From the NCBI GenBank assembly GCA_038064135.1, contig JBBTTS010000003.1, positions 1 to 16,435 of the forward strand: a DNA stretch of 16,435 bases, in the 5' to 3' direction. The notes beneath the pieces were generated by a model. That model did no database searches and was not told the origin of the DNA. It saw only the letters and a program-made list of their open reading frames with translations. Positions within the stretch are counted from its first letter, which is position 1, and each line of letters begins with the position of its first letter. Shown one piece after another: positions 1 through 6,798 of the stretch. A program made the translations under genes and the position numbers. This DNA is from JBBTTS01 sp038064135 (GTDB lineage Bacteria; Patescibacteriota; Saccharimonadia; Saccharimonadales; OMJO01).

Positions 1-46
1 CTGCTGTCAGCAACGGTTTATATAATTGCAACTGCCGGGTAACTAT

Positions 47-736
47 ATGGCGCGTAAAGTATTTGTAAGTTATAAGTACGCCGATGGTCAAGTCGAGCAA
101 CTGATGCCTGACGACGTCGAGCAGTTTGGCACAGCTCGAGACTACGTTGACTTAATCATGCAGACCATCGAGGGTACTGAAATATATAACGGTGAGGATG
201 GGGATAATGACCTCTCTGAATTTCAGGATGAGACAATTAAAACGCATTTAAAAAGACTCATCCAAACCAGTTCGATAACCGTCGTGCTAGTCTCTAAGGG
301 CATGAAAGACCCTTTAAAAGCTGAGCGAGATCAGTGGATCCCGTGGGAATTACAGTATTCACTAACACGAACAGCATACGGAAAAGTTAGAAGTAACCGC
401 AACGGTATACTCGCAGTGATACTCCCTGACAAAAATGGCACATATGACCACTACTACCAGCGAAGCAACTGTCAGCATTGTAACGTCATTACACACAAGA
501 CTGGAGATTTGTTCGCCATGATTGGTAAGAACATGTTCAACCTAAAGAATCCGGCGAAGGATTCATGTCCAAGCCCACTTCATGGAACCACTTATCATGT
601 GGGAAATGATTACTCTTATATTCATCCAGTTAAGTGGGAGGACTTCATCAAAGACCCCTCCGGGCATATTGATATTGTTGAAGAACGCAAGGAAAGGACA
701 GACAACTACAACTTAAAAGTTCGTTTGTCTGATTAG
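47..736 (+). CDS. TIR-like domain protein (ThsB / DUF1863-type)
   Basis: A 229-residue protein that resembles the TIR-like fold of the MTH538/DUF1863 family, to which the Thoeris antiphage sensor ThsB belongs. Seen: an N-terminal strand VFVSYKY (residues 5-11), a second hydrophobic strand TSSITVVLVS (74-83), a W-x-x-W-E motif (W97, W100, E101) and another strand GILAVILP (120-127). Family knowledge: the glutamate after this strand-helix unit is the expected catalytic or key residue in TIR NAD-processing enzymes. A CxxC (CQHC) sits in the C-terminal half. I chose ATG 47 rather than the in-frame TTG at 26 because a TATAAT box (21-26) overlaps the TTG. No SAVED, SIR2 or macro-type ThsA partner is visible downstream; a partner could lie upstream of the window. 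Role in defence is inferred from the family, not shown. Confidence 0.75.
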   Translation: MARKVFVSYKYADGQVEQLMPDDVEQFGTARDYVDLIMQTIEGTEIYNGEDGDNDLSEFQDETIKTHLKRLIQTSSITVVLVSKGMKDPLKAERDQWIPWELQYSLTRTAYGKVRSNRNGILAVILPDKNGTYDHYYQRSNCQHCNVITHKTGDLFAMIGKNMFNLKNPAKDSCPSPLHGTTYHVGNDYSYIHPVKWEDFIKDPSGHIDIVEERKERTDNYNLKVRLSD

Positions 737-788
737 ACCACCCCAGCTGAGTAATTTAATCTACGTGTCTTGACTACATACTCGTCAT

Positions 789-797
789 TTATCCACA
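789..797 (+). other. Perfect DnaA-box sequence (single)
   Basis: TTATCCACA matches the canonical DnaA 9-mer exactly. It stands alone, 14 bp upstream of the TTAGTGT array. A single box can occur by chance or act as a DnaA-responsive regulatory site. No dnaA, dnaN or rep gene is in the window. Confidence 0.3.
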
Positions 798-810
798 GGA
801 ATATTGTTAT

Positions 811-873
811 TTAGTGTTGACATTACACTAAGTACCTTTACACTAATTAGTGTTAGTGTACATAATACGCTAA
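811..873. repeat. TTAGTGT heptamer array (putative operator)
   Basis: Five exact copies of TTAGTGT lie within 49 bp: plus orientation at 811-817, 847-853 and 853-859, and inverted (ACACTAA) at 825-831 and 840-846. A sixth inverted copy with one mismatch (ACGCTAA) is at 867-873. The copies at 840-853 form a 14-bp perfect palindrome, ACACTAATTAGTGT. Centre spacings are near 14-15 bp or half of that, which fits a protein binding on one face of the helix. The array covers the promoter of the small-gene pair, so the simplest reading is an operator. Iterons of a replicon are the alternative, given the nearby DnaA box. Confidence 0.65.
817..844 (+). promoter_or_regulatory. Promoter of the small-gene pair
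   Basis: A perfect -35 TTGACA (817-822), a 16-bp spacer and a weak -10 TACACT (839-844, 4/6). The predicted start near 851 gives a leader of about 37 nt with a strong Shine-Dalgarno sequence (876-882). Both boxes overlap the TTAGTGT array, so binding there would be expected to block transcription. Confidence 0.5.
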
Positions 874-887
874 GTAAGGAGGGTGCT

Positions 888-1118
888 GTGGCAAATGCTA
901 TTATCAACCTAAATAGTCCTTGGAGTGAAATGCTTCAAGTGCGGGCAAATTATGTACAAAACTCAACAACAAACACACCGTCAAAACAAAGGAGCACGGA
1001 ACTAGGTGAACACTGTTTTCAACTTTATTACACCTGGCAAGCAAGACAAGAACTATTAAGGGCGTATGAATATGCCAAGGGGGTGAGTGATGGAAAGGCA
1101 GGAGTTGCCATTTGTTAA
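888..1118 (+). CDS. Small protein of unknown function (GTG start)
   Basis: A 76-residue protein that I do not recognise. The GTG at 888 is chosen because a near-ideal AAGGAGG (876-882) lies 5 nt upstream; an in-frame ATG at 804 would place the start ahead of the operator array and promoter, so it is unlikely. The C-terminal half (about residues 38-70) is predicted helical and amphipathic, rich in Leu, Tyr, Gln and Arg; no helix-turn-helix, membrane segment or metal motif is evident. Its end overlaps the next gene by 29 bp in another frame, suggesting translational coupling. It is the first gene behind the TTAGTGT-controlled promoter, so it could be part of an autoregulated or mobile-element-derived unit; that is inference. 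Confidence 0.55.
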   Translation: MANAIINLNSPWSEMLQVRANYVQNSTTNTPSKQRSTELGEHCFQLYYTWQARQELLRAYEYAKGVSDGKAGVAIC

Positions 1119-1251
1119 AAGTGGCGAAATGTATTTTGTCGCCATAACTGCCGAACGGTGGCGTAAACAATTCTTTTGGGAAAGTTTATTCGGTGCGCCA
1201 CATCCGGTATTTGGCAAGTGGATTATTTACCAGGCGCTTCGGAAACGTTAG
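1090..1251 (+). CDS. Very small basic protein, second gene of the pair
   Basis: A 53-residue ORF beginning MERQELPFVKSGEMYFVAI and ending QALRKR. It is rich in aromatic and basic residues and unrecognised. A purine-rich AAGGGGG stretch sits about 6 nt before the ATG, and the start lies inside the end of the preceding gene, so the two are probably co-translated. Its last 29 bases overlap the 3' end of metG, which runs convergently; the C-terminus is therefore encoded opposite the MetG tail. No terminator hairpin separates the two transcription units. Reality rests on the ribosome binding site and the coupled arrangement; homologues would settle it. Confidence 0.5.
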   Translation: MERQELPFVKSGEMYFVAITAERWRKQFFWESLFGAPHPVFGKWIIYQALRKR

Positions 1252-2695
1252 CCGCATCGGGCGTATGCTCTTTGCGTGGAAACAATGTACCTTCGATTGG
1301 TCTCACCACGCCTTCACCAAAAATATATTGAATTTTAGTAGCAGTTTCCGGTAATAATGGCGCCAAAAGTTCAGCAATTTGAAGCAAGCAACTAACTTGA
1401 TACGCCAAAACTTCGCGCAAATGTTCGCTGTCACCTTGTTTGTTGATTTCCCATGGTTTTTGTTCGTCGATATACTGATTTAAACCTCGAACTTGGTCCC
1501 AAACCTCATCTAATGCGCGGTCAAATCGGCAATGTTCTAGTGCCTCGCTGTATGCGGCAATATCGTGTTCTGGTGGCGGCGAATCGCCAATGATACCTTT
1601 TTGATAACTAACTATCATTGCAGCCGTTCGCTGAACACAATTGCCTAGTTCGTTGGCTAATTCGTTATTATACGCGGCATGTAATTTTGCCCAACTAAAA
1701 TCTCCATCGTCGTATGCCGGAATATGTCGCAAAAAATAATAACGCATGGCATCAACACCGTAAGCGTTAATGATGTCCTGAGGTGGAATTACATTTCCCA
1801 GTGACTTGCTCATTTTTTGGTTATTGACAGTGATGAATCCGTGCACGTACAGTTTTTTAGGCAGCGGTAAGCCCAAACCAAGCAACATACCTGGCCAAAT
1901 TGCCGCATGAAATCGTAAAATGTCTTTGCCAACTACCTGTACATTGGCTGGCCAGAATTTTAGGTAATCATCGTGTTCGGGGTAGCCTAGAACTGTTAAG
2001 TAATTCATCAGCGCCTCGAACCAAACATACATGACTTGGTTTTCGTCACCGGGTACAGCAATACCCCAAGTCAGTTTTTCTTTGGGGCGCGAAATGCTGA
2101 TATCTTCTAAGCCAGATTTAATAACATGTAAAATTTCATGCTTGCGGCTTTGCGGCAGAATTTCAAAACTACCACTTTCGATTGCTTTTAGAATTTCTGG
2201 TGCATAAACGCTGAGTTTAAAAAAATAGTTTTCTTCTTCTAATTTTTCGTATGGCTTTTGGTGATGTGGGCAGGTACCTTTATTTTCTTTGGCCACTGGT
2301 TCGGTTACAAACGCTTCACAGCCTGTACAATATAGCCCAACATAAGTCCCTTTGTAGATGTCTTTAGCTAAGTTTTTCCAGATTATTTGGGCTCTTTGCT
2401 CGTGGCCTGCGTCGGTGGTGCGAATAAATCGGTCGTTACTGATGTTTAGTGCTTTGGCAAGACCGCGAAATTGCTGGCTCATTTCGTCTGCAAATATTTT
2501 TACATCTTTGCCTACTTCAGCGGCTTTATCGGCAATTTTGCCACCGTGTTCATCAGTGCCAGTACTAAAAATCACCGGTTTCTTCTCGGCTCTTGCTGCC
2601 CGAGCAAGAACGTCAGCCATAATAAATTCTAATGCATGGCCTATATGGGGTGGTCCATTAACATATGGGATCGATGTGGTAACAAAATAGTTCAT
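1223..2695 (-). CDS. metG: Methionyl-tRNA synthetase
   Basis: Cytoplasmic class I aminoacyl-tRNA synthetase that charges initiator and elongator tRNA-Met. The 490-residue protein has the HIGH signature as PHIGH (16-20), a single zinc knuckle formed by C123/C126 and C142 with H145 nearby, and KMSKS (294-298). An anticodon-recognition stretch with N-Q-Y-I and K-P-W (406-415) lies in the helical C-terminal domain. This single-knuckle architecture is the Thermus/Bacillus type. The C-terminal EMAP-like tRNA-binding dimerisation domain present in about 650-residue homologues is absent; the protein ends in a short polar tail after the helical bundle. No clear Shine-Dalgarno precedes the ATG. Its 3' end overlaps a small plus-strand ORF. 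Confidence 0.97.
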   Translation of the reverse strand: MNYFVTTSIPYVNGPPHIGHALEFIMADVLARAARAEKKPVIFSTGTDEHGGKIADKAAEVGKDVKIFADEMSQQFRGLAKALNISNDRFIRTTDAGHEQRAQIIWKNLAKDIYKGTYVGLYCTGCEAFVTEPVAKENKGTCPHHQKPYEKLEEENYFFKLSVYAPEILKAIESGSFEILPQSRKHEILHVIKSGLEDISISRPKEKLTWGIAVPGDENQVMYVWFEALMNYLTVLGYPEHDDYLKFWPANVQVVGKDILRFHAAIWPGMLLGLGLPLPKKLYVHGFITVNNQKMSKSLGNVIPPQDIINAYGVDAMRYYFLRHIPAYDDGDFSWAKLHAAYNNELANELGNCVQRTAAMIVSYQKGIIGDSPPPEHDIAAYSEALEHCRFDRALDEVWDQVRGLNQYIDEQKPWEINKQGDSEHLREVLAYQVSCLLQIAELLAPLLPETATKIQYIFGEGVVRPIEGTLFPRKEHTPDAANVSEAPGK

Positions 2696-2804
2696 TTTAG
2701 CGTTTTCTTATCAAAATTCCCGTAGGTTATATGGTTAAATTTAAGTCCGATCGAGCATCGAAAAATAGGATTTTAAATATTCCAAAATTAGTCATTTGCA
2801 CCCG

Positions 2805-2993
2805 TTAGTATAACATCATTTCGGTATCGGACTGGCTAGAAAGATGCCAAAGTCCACAATGGCGACATTTGTAGGCTTTTAGGCTCGCGCCATGTTGCCA
2901 GTCGGCGGCCAAAGCCGTACCTTCGGCCTGTTGTTTGGTATCAAAAGCCAACTTTTCCTGACACGCTAGGGCTTGATCTTCTTGGTTATCCAT
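2805..2993 (-). CDS. Small zinc-ribbon-like protein (C-x2-C-x3-WHL)
   Basis: A 62-residue protein with an acidic helical N-terminus and a C-terminal YKCRHCGLWHLSS motif (from about residue 41). A CxxC followed by a Trp-His-Leu is a recurring single zinc-knuckle signature in small bacterial and phage proteins of unknown role. With only C43, C46 and H50 visible as ligands, metal binding would be incomplete or shared with a partner. It lies 24 bp downstream of the b5-like gene on the same strand but has its own TATAAT (3005-3010) 11 nt before the ATG and no Shine-Dalgarno, so it may be transcribed separately with almost no leader. Confidence 0.65.
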   Translation of the reverse strand: MDNQEDQALACQEKLAFDTKQQAEGTALAADWQHGASLKAYKCRHCGLWHLSSQSDTEMMLY

Positions 2994-3004
2994 CTTCAGA
3001 AGTT

Positions 3005-3010
3005 ATTATA
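3005..3010 (-). promoter_or_regulatory. -10 box (TATAAT) before the zinc-ribbon gene
   Basis: A perfect TATAAT on the minus strand with 11 nt to the ATG at 2993. No good -35 is seen. If used, the leader would be only about 3-5 nt. Confidence 0.35.
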
Positions 3011-3017
3011 ACTTTTA

Positions 3018-3368
3018 TTAACGCAACGGGCCAACTGGGGTCATGCGTGACAAAATAGTTTTTCCATGTGGAGATTTGCTAATTATATTGCTCAAATCTC
3101 GACCGCAATATGCTTGACCACCTGAAGGTTTGTGTTGACCGTTTTCCCAATAAATTGAATTTTTTATTTCGTAAACATGGCCATCCAAGGCCACGTAACA
3201 TTTTTGGCCATTTTGGCCATTAGCATTTGCTAATTCAGCCTGGCTAATAATTTTGGTTGTAATTTTAGGTTTAGTAACCCACCAAGCAATCTCTACCAGA
3301 CCAACGGCAAAAGTTATGTTAAGTAAAGTTACGATAATCTTTGCTTTTTTATTAATAATTTTGGCCAT
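3018..3368 (-). CDS. Membrane-anchored cytochrome b5-like heme/steroid-binding domain protein
   Basis: A 116-residue protein with one N-terminal membrane segment (about 9-31) and no further signal, then a soluble domain from about residue 55 to the end. The domain reads like the short bacterial cytochrome b5-like family (predicted heme/steroid-binding, COG4892 type): a G-x-V-Y-E-I strand (63-68), W-E-N-G-x-H (74-79), G-R-D-L (89-92), S-P-H-G (99-102) and a final V-G-P-L (112-115). H79 and H101 are candidate heme ligands by position in the family; this is inference. C57 and C88 could form a disulfide if the domain faces outside. It starts 4 bp after the Cys-repeat protein gene ends, so the two are almost certainly co-transcribed. 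Electron transfer or ligand binding at the outer face is a plausible but unproven role. Confidence 0.7.
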   Translation of the reverse strand: MAKIINKKAKIIVTLLNITFAVGLVEIAWWVTKPKITTKIISQAELANANGQNGQKCYVALDGHVYEIKNSIYWENGQHKPSGGQAYCGRDLSNIISKSPHGKTILSRMTPVGPLR

Positions 3369-3372
3369 CCAT

Positions 3373-4455
3373 TTAAAAAGATTTGTGATATTCTGTAGCT
3401 ATTTGGAAACAAATTTCGCGAATCGATTCCATCCCGGCAGATTGGCATAAAATTTTTGCTTGTGAATCGTCATGAAAATACGAAATAAAATCTTTCACTG
3501 CCCCTATGTAACAGTTGGTAATTGCATGGTCCGTACTGCCGGTTTCACATAAATCTTTGGTACGCGAAACATCACTGCTAGTGCTACCCGAGGCATCGCG
3601 ACCCAAGCTTTGAAAACAAGTAGCGTCATATGGTTGCTCTACTGAGGAGCATAAACTAAACACTTTGGAATAATCTTGACCAGCCACGATTAATACGTGT
3701 GATGTTTGCATCAAATAACACTGTTGTTTGAACTTTTCGGCAACAACAGTGCAGGGGTAAAGTGGGTCGTCAATTTTGAGGTGGGCACTTTTATGCCCCG
3801 AGTTTATTTCGTTCATGACGTTTTCCATAAAAGCGCCGCCGTAGCATGACTCTTGTTGCCAATTTCCATCCAGTTTTGTGCAACTTTCTAGTGATTCGAA
3901 AAGTTTATTGTCTAAAACGGCCATTATTCCGTGTCCTAAGCCGTGGACACAGTTGTAATGAAAAAAACTATACTCTCGTTCAAGCCGTACGCCCTGGCAG
4001 ATGCTATTTATATCTGCAAGAACTTTATCAACACCTAATTCACCTGCAATGCTTTCCATTACGCCGTGATAATAGCCACTCCAACACCAGTTGTCCCCTT
4101 CGGCAAATGCTTTTGAAACGTCGCCATATTTTTTGCCAGCTGCTCTGCCTATTACGTGGGCAAGTTGATGGCAGTTAGTTTTTACATACTGTACTTCGTC
4201 GTAAGACTTTTTTGCATCGGCAAAAGCTTGCTTGGTTTGGCCGCTTTGCACCCGTGCTTCAAAATAAACTCGCCAGCATTCAAAATCTTCAGTTCTACCT
4301 TCGCTGCGGCAACTAACGGCCGAATTATTGAATTTTTTATCCGGGCTACGAATCAAGTAAAGACCTCCAGCCGCCACACAGCCAAGCAAAAAAATTCCAG
4401 CTGGCACCATCCACCATTGCCACAGTTTTTGGATTTTTGATCGCCTCTTTTTCAC
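3373..4455 (-). CDS. Exported protein with tandem cysteine-pair repeats, function unknown
   Basis: A 360-residue protein with a basic N-terminus, one membrane segment (about 15-36) and a large outward domain holding 16 cysteines: 49/60, 95/124, 153/169, 192/204, 235/246, 269/280, 303/315 and 337/349. The last four units repeat with a 34-residue period, each as C-x(10-11)-C followed by an aromatic residue, which suggests stacked helical hairpins stapled by disulfides. The middle units carry histidine motifs NCHQLAH (94-100), YYHG (128-131) and VHGLGHG (170-176), possible metal or heme ligands. I do not recognise a named family. It is the first gene of a unit with the b5-like protein, which hints at a shared redox or metal task. 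The start is GTG, with an extended -10 box just upstream and no Shine-Dalgarno. Confidence 0.75.
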   Translation of the reverse strand: MKKRRSKIQKLWQWWMVPAGIFLLGCVAAGGLYLIRSPDKKFNNSAVSCRSEGRTEDFECWRVYFEARVQSGQTKQAFADAKKSYDEVQYVKTNCHQLAHVIGRAAGKKYGDVSKAFAEGDNWCWSGYYHGVMESIAGELGVDKVLADINSICQGVRLEREYSFFHYNCVHGLGHGIMAVLDNKLFESLESCTKLDGNWQQESCYGGAFMENVMNEINSGHKSAHLKIDDPLYPCTVVAEKFKQQCYLMQTSHVLIVAGQDYSKVFSLCSSVEQPYDATCFQSLGRDASGSTSSDVSRTKDLCETGSTDHAITNCYIGAVKDFISYFHDDSQAKILCQSAGMESIREICFQIATEYHKSF

Positions 4456-4464
4456 GCTTCAAAT

Positions 4465-4473
4465 AGTATATCA
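4465..4473 (-). promoter_or_regulatory. Extended -10 promoter of the Cys-repeat gene
   Basis: TGATATACT on the minus strand, an extended -10 (TG-N-TATACT). Only 9 nt separate it from the GTG at 4455, so the transcript would begin within a few bases of the start codon. Confidence 0.5.
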
Positions 4474-4610
4474 TCTGAATGTTAAGCGTAAGCTGCTTGC
4501 ATTTTTAGCATTTTATTGGTAAAATAACATCTGATGGGGCTGAATTTAAGCTCGACGTTGGACATTATCAGTTAGATTAGCAGGCCGGGGTGATCTGAAC
4601 GTTATCCGGA

Positions 4611-4976
4611 TCAAACCAAACAAGTGCAAAAGCATTTGACCGCGTAGCTAGTGCAGTGAAGGATTTCTTTGCTGTTCCTGCCTACGCAACAGCTGTAGCC
4701 TAAGTTGCCACAGCCGCATCCGGCACCACACCAGATAATGCTGGTATGCGCCATATATTCTGGTTGCGGACAATCATTGATCCGTAACATTGTCCTATAG
4801 ACATATGGATCGCCATTTTTGTAAGATTTCGTTCGCTTCTTGCTTATAAAAATGTAAAACCAAGCGAAATAAGCCTGTAGAAACCTAATTAGATAATCTA
4901 GCGGACCCGGAGGGCAGATCTCCGGCAGCTCCACCAAATGAGCATTATCGATATTCGATAGTGCTTTTTTGTTCAT
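4611..4976 (-). CDS. Doubtful Cys-rich small protein, possibly frameshifted
   Basis: A 121-codon ORF whose first 80 residues look like an ordinary protein (residues 17-31 read ELPEICPPGPLDYLI) and whose last 40 hold nine of its eleven cysteines, including C-G-A-G-C-G-C-G. I do not recognise it. The Cys-rich end may be an artefact: read one base later, the same DNA gives an Ala-rich stretch running to a TAA at about 4578, ending in A-L-V-W-F-D-P-D-N-V-Q-I-T-P-A-C, though interrupted by two TAG codons. So the options are a genuine Cys-rich peptide (RiPP-like or metal-binding), a decayed gene, or chance. No Shine-Dalgarno; a TATTAT lies about 14 nt before the ATG. The 155 bp between it and the next minus-strand gene hold only that gene's promoter. 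Confidence 0.4.
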   Translation of the reverse strand: MNKKALSNIDNAHLVELPEICPPGPLDYLIRFLQAYFAWFYIFISKKRTKSYKNGDPYVYRTMLRINDCPQPEYMAHTSIIWCGAGCGCGNLGYSCCVGRNSKEILHCTSYAVKCFCTCLV

Positions 4977-4988
4977 TTTTCAAATGAG

Positions 4989-4997
4989 TGATAATAT
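4989..4997 (+). promoter_or_regulatory. Extended -10 promoter of the winged-helix-like gene
   Basis: TGATAATAT, an extended -10 (TG-A-TAATAT; GATAAT one register earlier also fits). The ATG at 5006 begins 8 nt later and no Shine-Dalgarno is present, which suggests a leaderless or near-leaderless transcript. Confidence 0.45.
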
Positions 4998-5005
4998 ATT
5001 GAACC

Positions 5006-5455
5006 ATGAAGGCAATACATAGGAATGAAGCTTTAATTCTTGGTTACGGGCTTTTTAGAAATCACACTGAAGAACCATGGTTCAGGTGCGGTGATATTAA
5101 CCAGGCCATGACTAATGACGAAAATCACCCATATAAACCAATACCACCGGGGTCTTTTACATTAGTGCGTAATAGGCTTCGTGATGCCTCAATGATAGAA
5201 ACTTGGCGTGGCGATTCAAATGGCCCAGGTGCTCCCTCAGAACACAGGTTTGTAAAAGTTACCGACTTGGGAGAGGAGTTATTGATTGGTGGGGTAATGT
5301 ACATGGTCAGACACAAAGGGCTTACAGTCCCTGCAATACTGGAAATACCAGAAGCAATCAATGCATTTTTAGCTTATACAGAATTTGAAACTAGAATAGT
5401 CCAAGACATAATTGGAGTAGGGGGGTTAGCAATTTCTACTTCAATCGAATTGTAA
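5006..5455 (+). CDS. Winged-helix-like protein, unknown function
   Basis: A 149-residue cytoplasmic protein without membrane segments. The first 95 residues have the outline of a PadR-like or other winged-helix module: an N-terminal helix, a G-D-I-N-Q-A stretch, then PPGSFTLVRNRLRDASMIE (about 48-66), which looks like a recognition helix followed by the turn into a wing, and a strand HRFVKVTDLGEELL ending in the T-x-x-G typical of the wing exit. The C-terminal third is helical. The DNA-binding assignment is by pattern only. It ends 2 bp from the convergent MFS gene; the stop codons share a small palindrome but no terminator is seen. It stands between two accessory genes and has no obvious target. 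Confidence 0.5.
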   Translation: MKAIHRNEALILGYGLFRNHTEEPWFRCGDINQAMTNDENHPYKPIPPGSFTLVRNRLRDASMIETWRGDSNGPGAPSEHRFVKVTDLGEELLIGGVMYMVRHKGLTVPAILEIPEAINAFLAYTEFETRIVQDIIGVGGLAISTSIEL

Positions 5456-5457
5456 AT

Positions 5458-6777
5458 TTACAGATTTGTTTGAGGTTGGGGGATAGTTACGGCTCTGGGG
5501 AGTTTGGATGGTTTTACAAATACCCAGTAACAAATACCTGCCAGTGCCAAAACACTCGATGAAACAATCAGCGGCAGACTAAGTGTAATTGCCGCAACAT
5601 AACCCGACATTATTGCAGGAATGCCTTGAGCTAAAGCTTCTAATGAACTATTAATACCCATGACTTCGCCCTGCCTTTCGGGCCCAGCTACGGCACTGAC
5701 AATAGCCACCATATTTGCCATCACGGGTGCTACAAACATCGGAATGATTGGTGCGATAAGTAATAATTGGGTGGTATTGCTTGGTACAAACATTGCCAAA
5801 ATTGCCAAAGCCATTCCAAACAGTGAATAGCCTACAACTTTATAACTCGAAAATCTTTTGGCAAGCAAGGGAACAATCACAGCTTGCATCAAAGCAATAC
5901 ATACACCGATATAGCTAAAAAAGTCTGCAATATTATTTGGTTTAAATAATAGTCTCTCTGCTAAAACTAGCCCGAAAAAGGTGGTAAAAAAAGTAAATCC
6001 ACCGGTATTTAGAAATGTCGTGGCAAATAGTGGCCGCAGATCTGGTAACTTAAAAGCTTGAGCGATATTGTGGAAAGCTTGTGCCGGATGCAACTTAGCT
6101 TTAAGTGAACGTTTAAAGTTTGTCTCGGGCAAGACGAATAGCACTACCAAAACGTCAATGAGGGCAATTGCCGCCGCAAACCAGAATGGCGTTGCTGCGC
6201 CAAACCAACTAGGCGTATTCAAAATTTCTAAACTACCGATTTTTATAAATGGGATGTTAGGGGTAGCCAATCGACCACCCAAATATGGTCCCAGTACAAA
6301 ACCAATACCAAACATCGCACCTACCAACCCATAATTACGAATTCGAGTTTTAGCACTGCTAATATCACCAATAACCGCCCTAGCCACCGCTATATTACCA
6401 CCGGTAAACCCATCAATAATTCGACTAATAAAGAGCAGGGTAATATTTTTTTCTCGAACACCTACGGCAAACATTACATAACCAATAGCAGTACCCAATA
6501 AACTTAAAGCCAGCACTTTTTTACGGCCATGTTTGTCGCTTAATTCACCCAATAGTGGAGCAGCCAAAAAGATACACAAACTGTATATTCCACTTAGCCA
6601 ACCAAGCATCACAAAACCATCTTGCATACTCCAGTGAGGCGGAATAACCTGCTGTGGACCCGGCAAGACAAGTAGGGTATAAATTGGTATCAAAATAGCC
6701 ACACCGACTGCGTCGATAAATACAGTCAACAGGGCAGCAGGCAATGCTCTACCGGTAAGATTTTTTAGTTTTTCCAA
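5458..6777 (-). CDS. MFS drug-efflux transporter (TetA-like)
   Basis: A 439-residue inner-membrane protein with the 12-helix pattern of the major facilitator superfamily. Motif A, G-E-L-S-D-K-H-G-R-K-K (77-87), is in the loop between helices 2 and 3; the acidic residue D22 in helix 1 and the R-I-I-D-G stretch near 138-142 match the drug:H+ antiporter type. The centre has a cytoplasmic loop around 215-240. Family knowledge points to proton-driven export of small hydrophobic compounds; the substrate cannot be read from sequence. It lies 21 bp after the MarR gene, with AAAGGAG (6783-6789) 5 nt before the ATG, so it is the second gene of a MarR-controlled unit. Confidence 0.88.
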   Translation of the reverse strand: MEKLKNLTGRALPAALLTVFIDAVGVAILIPIYTLLVLPGPQQVIPPHWSMQDGFVMLGWLSGIYSLCIFLAAPLLGELSDKHGRKKVLALSLLGTAIGYVMFAVGVREKNITLLFISRIIDGFTGGNIAVARAVIGDISSAKTRIRNYGLVGAMFGIGFVLGPYLGGRLATPNIPFIKIGSLEILNTPSWFGAATPFWFAAAIALIDVLVVLFVLPETNFKRSLKAKLHPAQAFHNIAQAFKLPDLRPLFATTFLNTGGFTFFTTFFGLVLAERLLFKPNNIADFFSYIGVCIALMQAVIVPLLAKRFSSYKVVGYSLFGMALAILAMFVPSNTTQLLLIAPIIPMFVAPVMANMVAIVSAVAGPERQGEVMGINSSLEALAQGIPAIMSGYVAAITLSLPLIVSSSVLALAGICYWVFVKPSKLPRAVTIPQPQTNL

Positions 6778-6798
6778 TTTTTCTCCTTTATTTAATTG

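Noticed and set aside
804..887. Upstream ATG extension of the 76-residue protein
   Set aside because: It would be translated from inside the promoter and operator array and lacks a Shine-Dalgarno; GTG 888 has an ideal one.
904..1170. An 88-codon minus-strand ORF opposite the two tiny plus-strand genes
   Set aside because: No ribosome binding site or promoter fits it, whereas the plus-strand pair has AAGGAGG, a promoter and a coupled overlap.
4489..4510. Small hairpin followed by ATTTTTA resembling a plus-strand terminator
   Set aside because: The stem is only about five pairs and no plus-strand gene ends upstream of it.
4570..4700. TAG read as glutamine to rescue the Ala-rich frame
   Set aside because: TAG ends other good genes in the window (for example the TIR gene at 734-736), so recoding is not supported.
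5452..5463. TGTAAATTTACA palindrome at the convergent stop codons
   Set aside because: Short, AT-only core formed by the two stop codons; no GC stem or T-run, so not a convincing terminator or operator.
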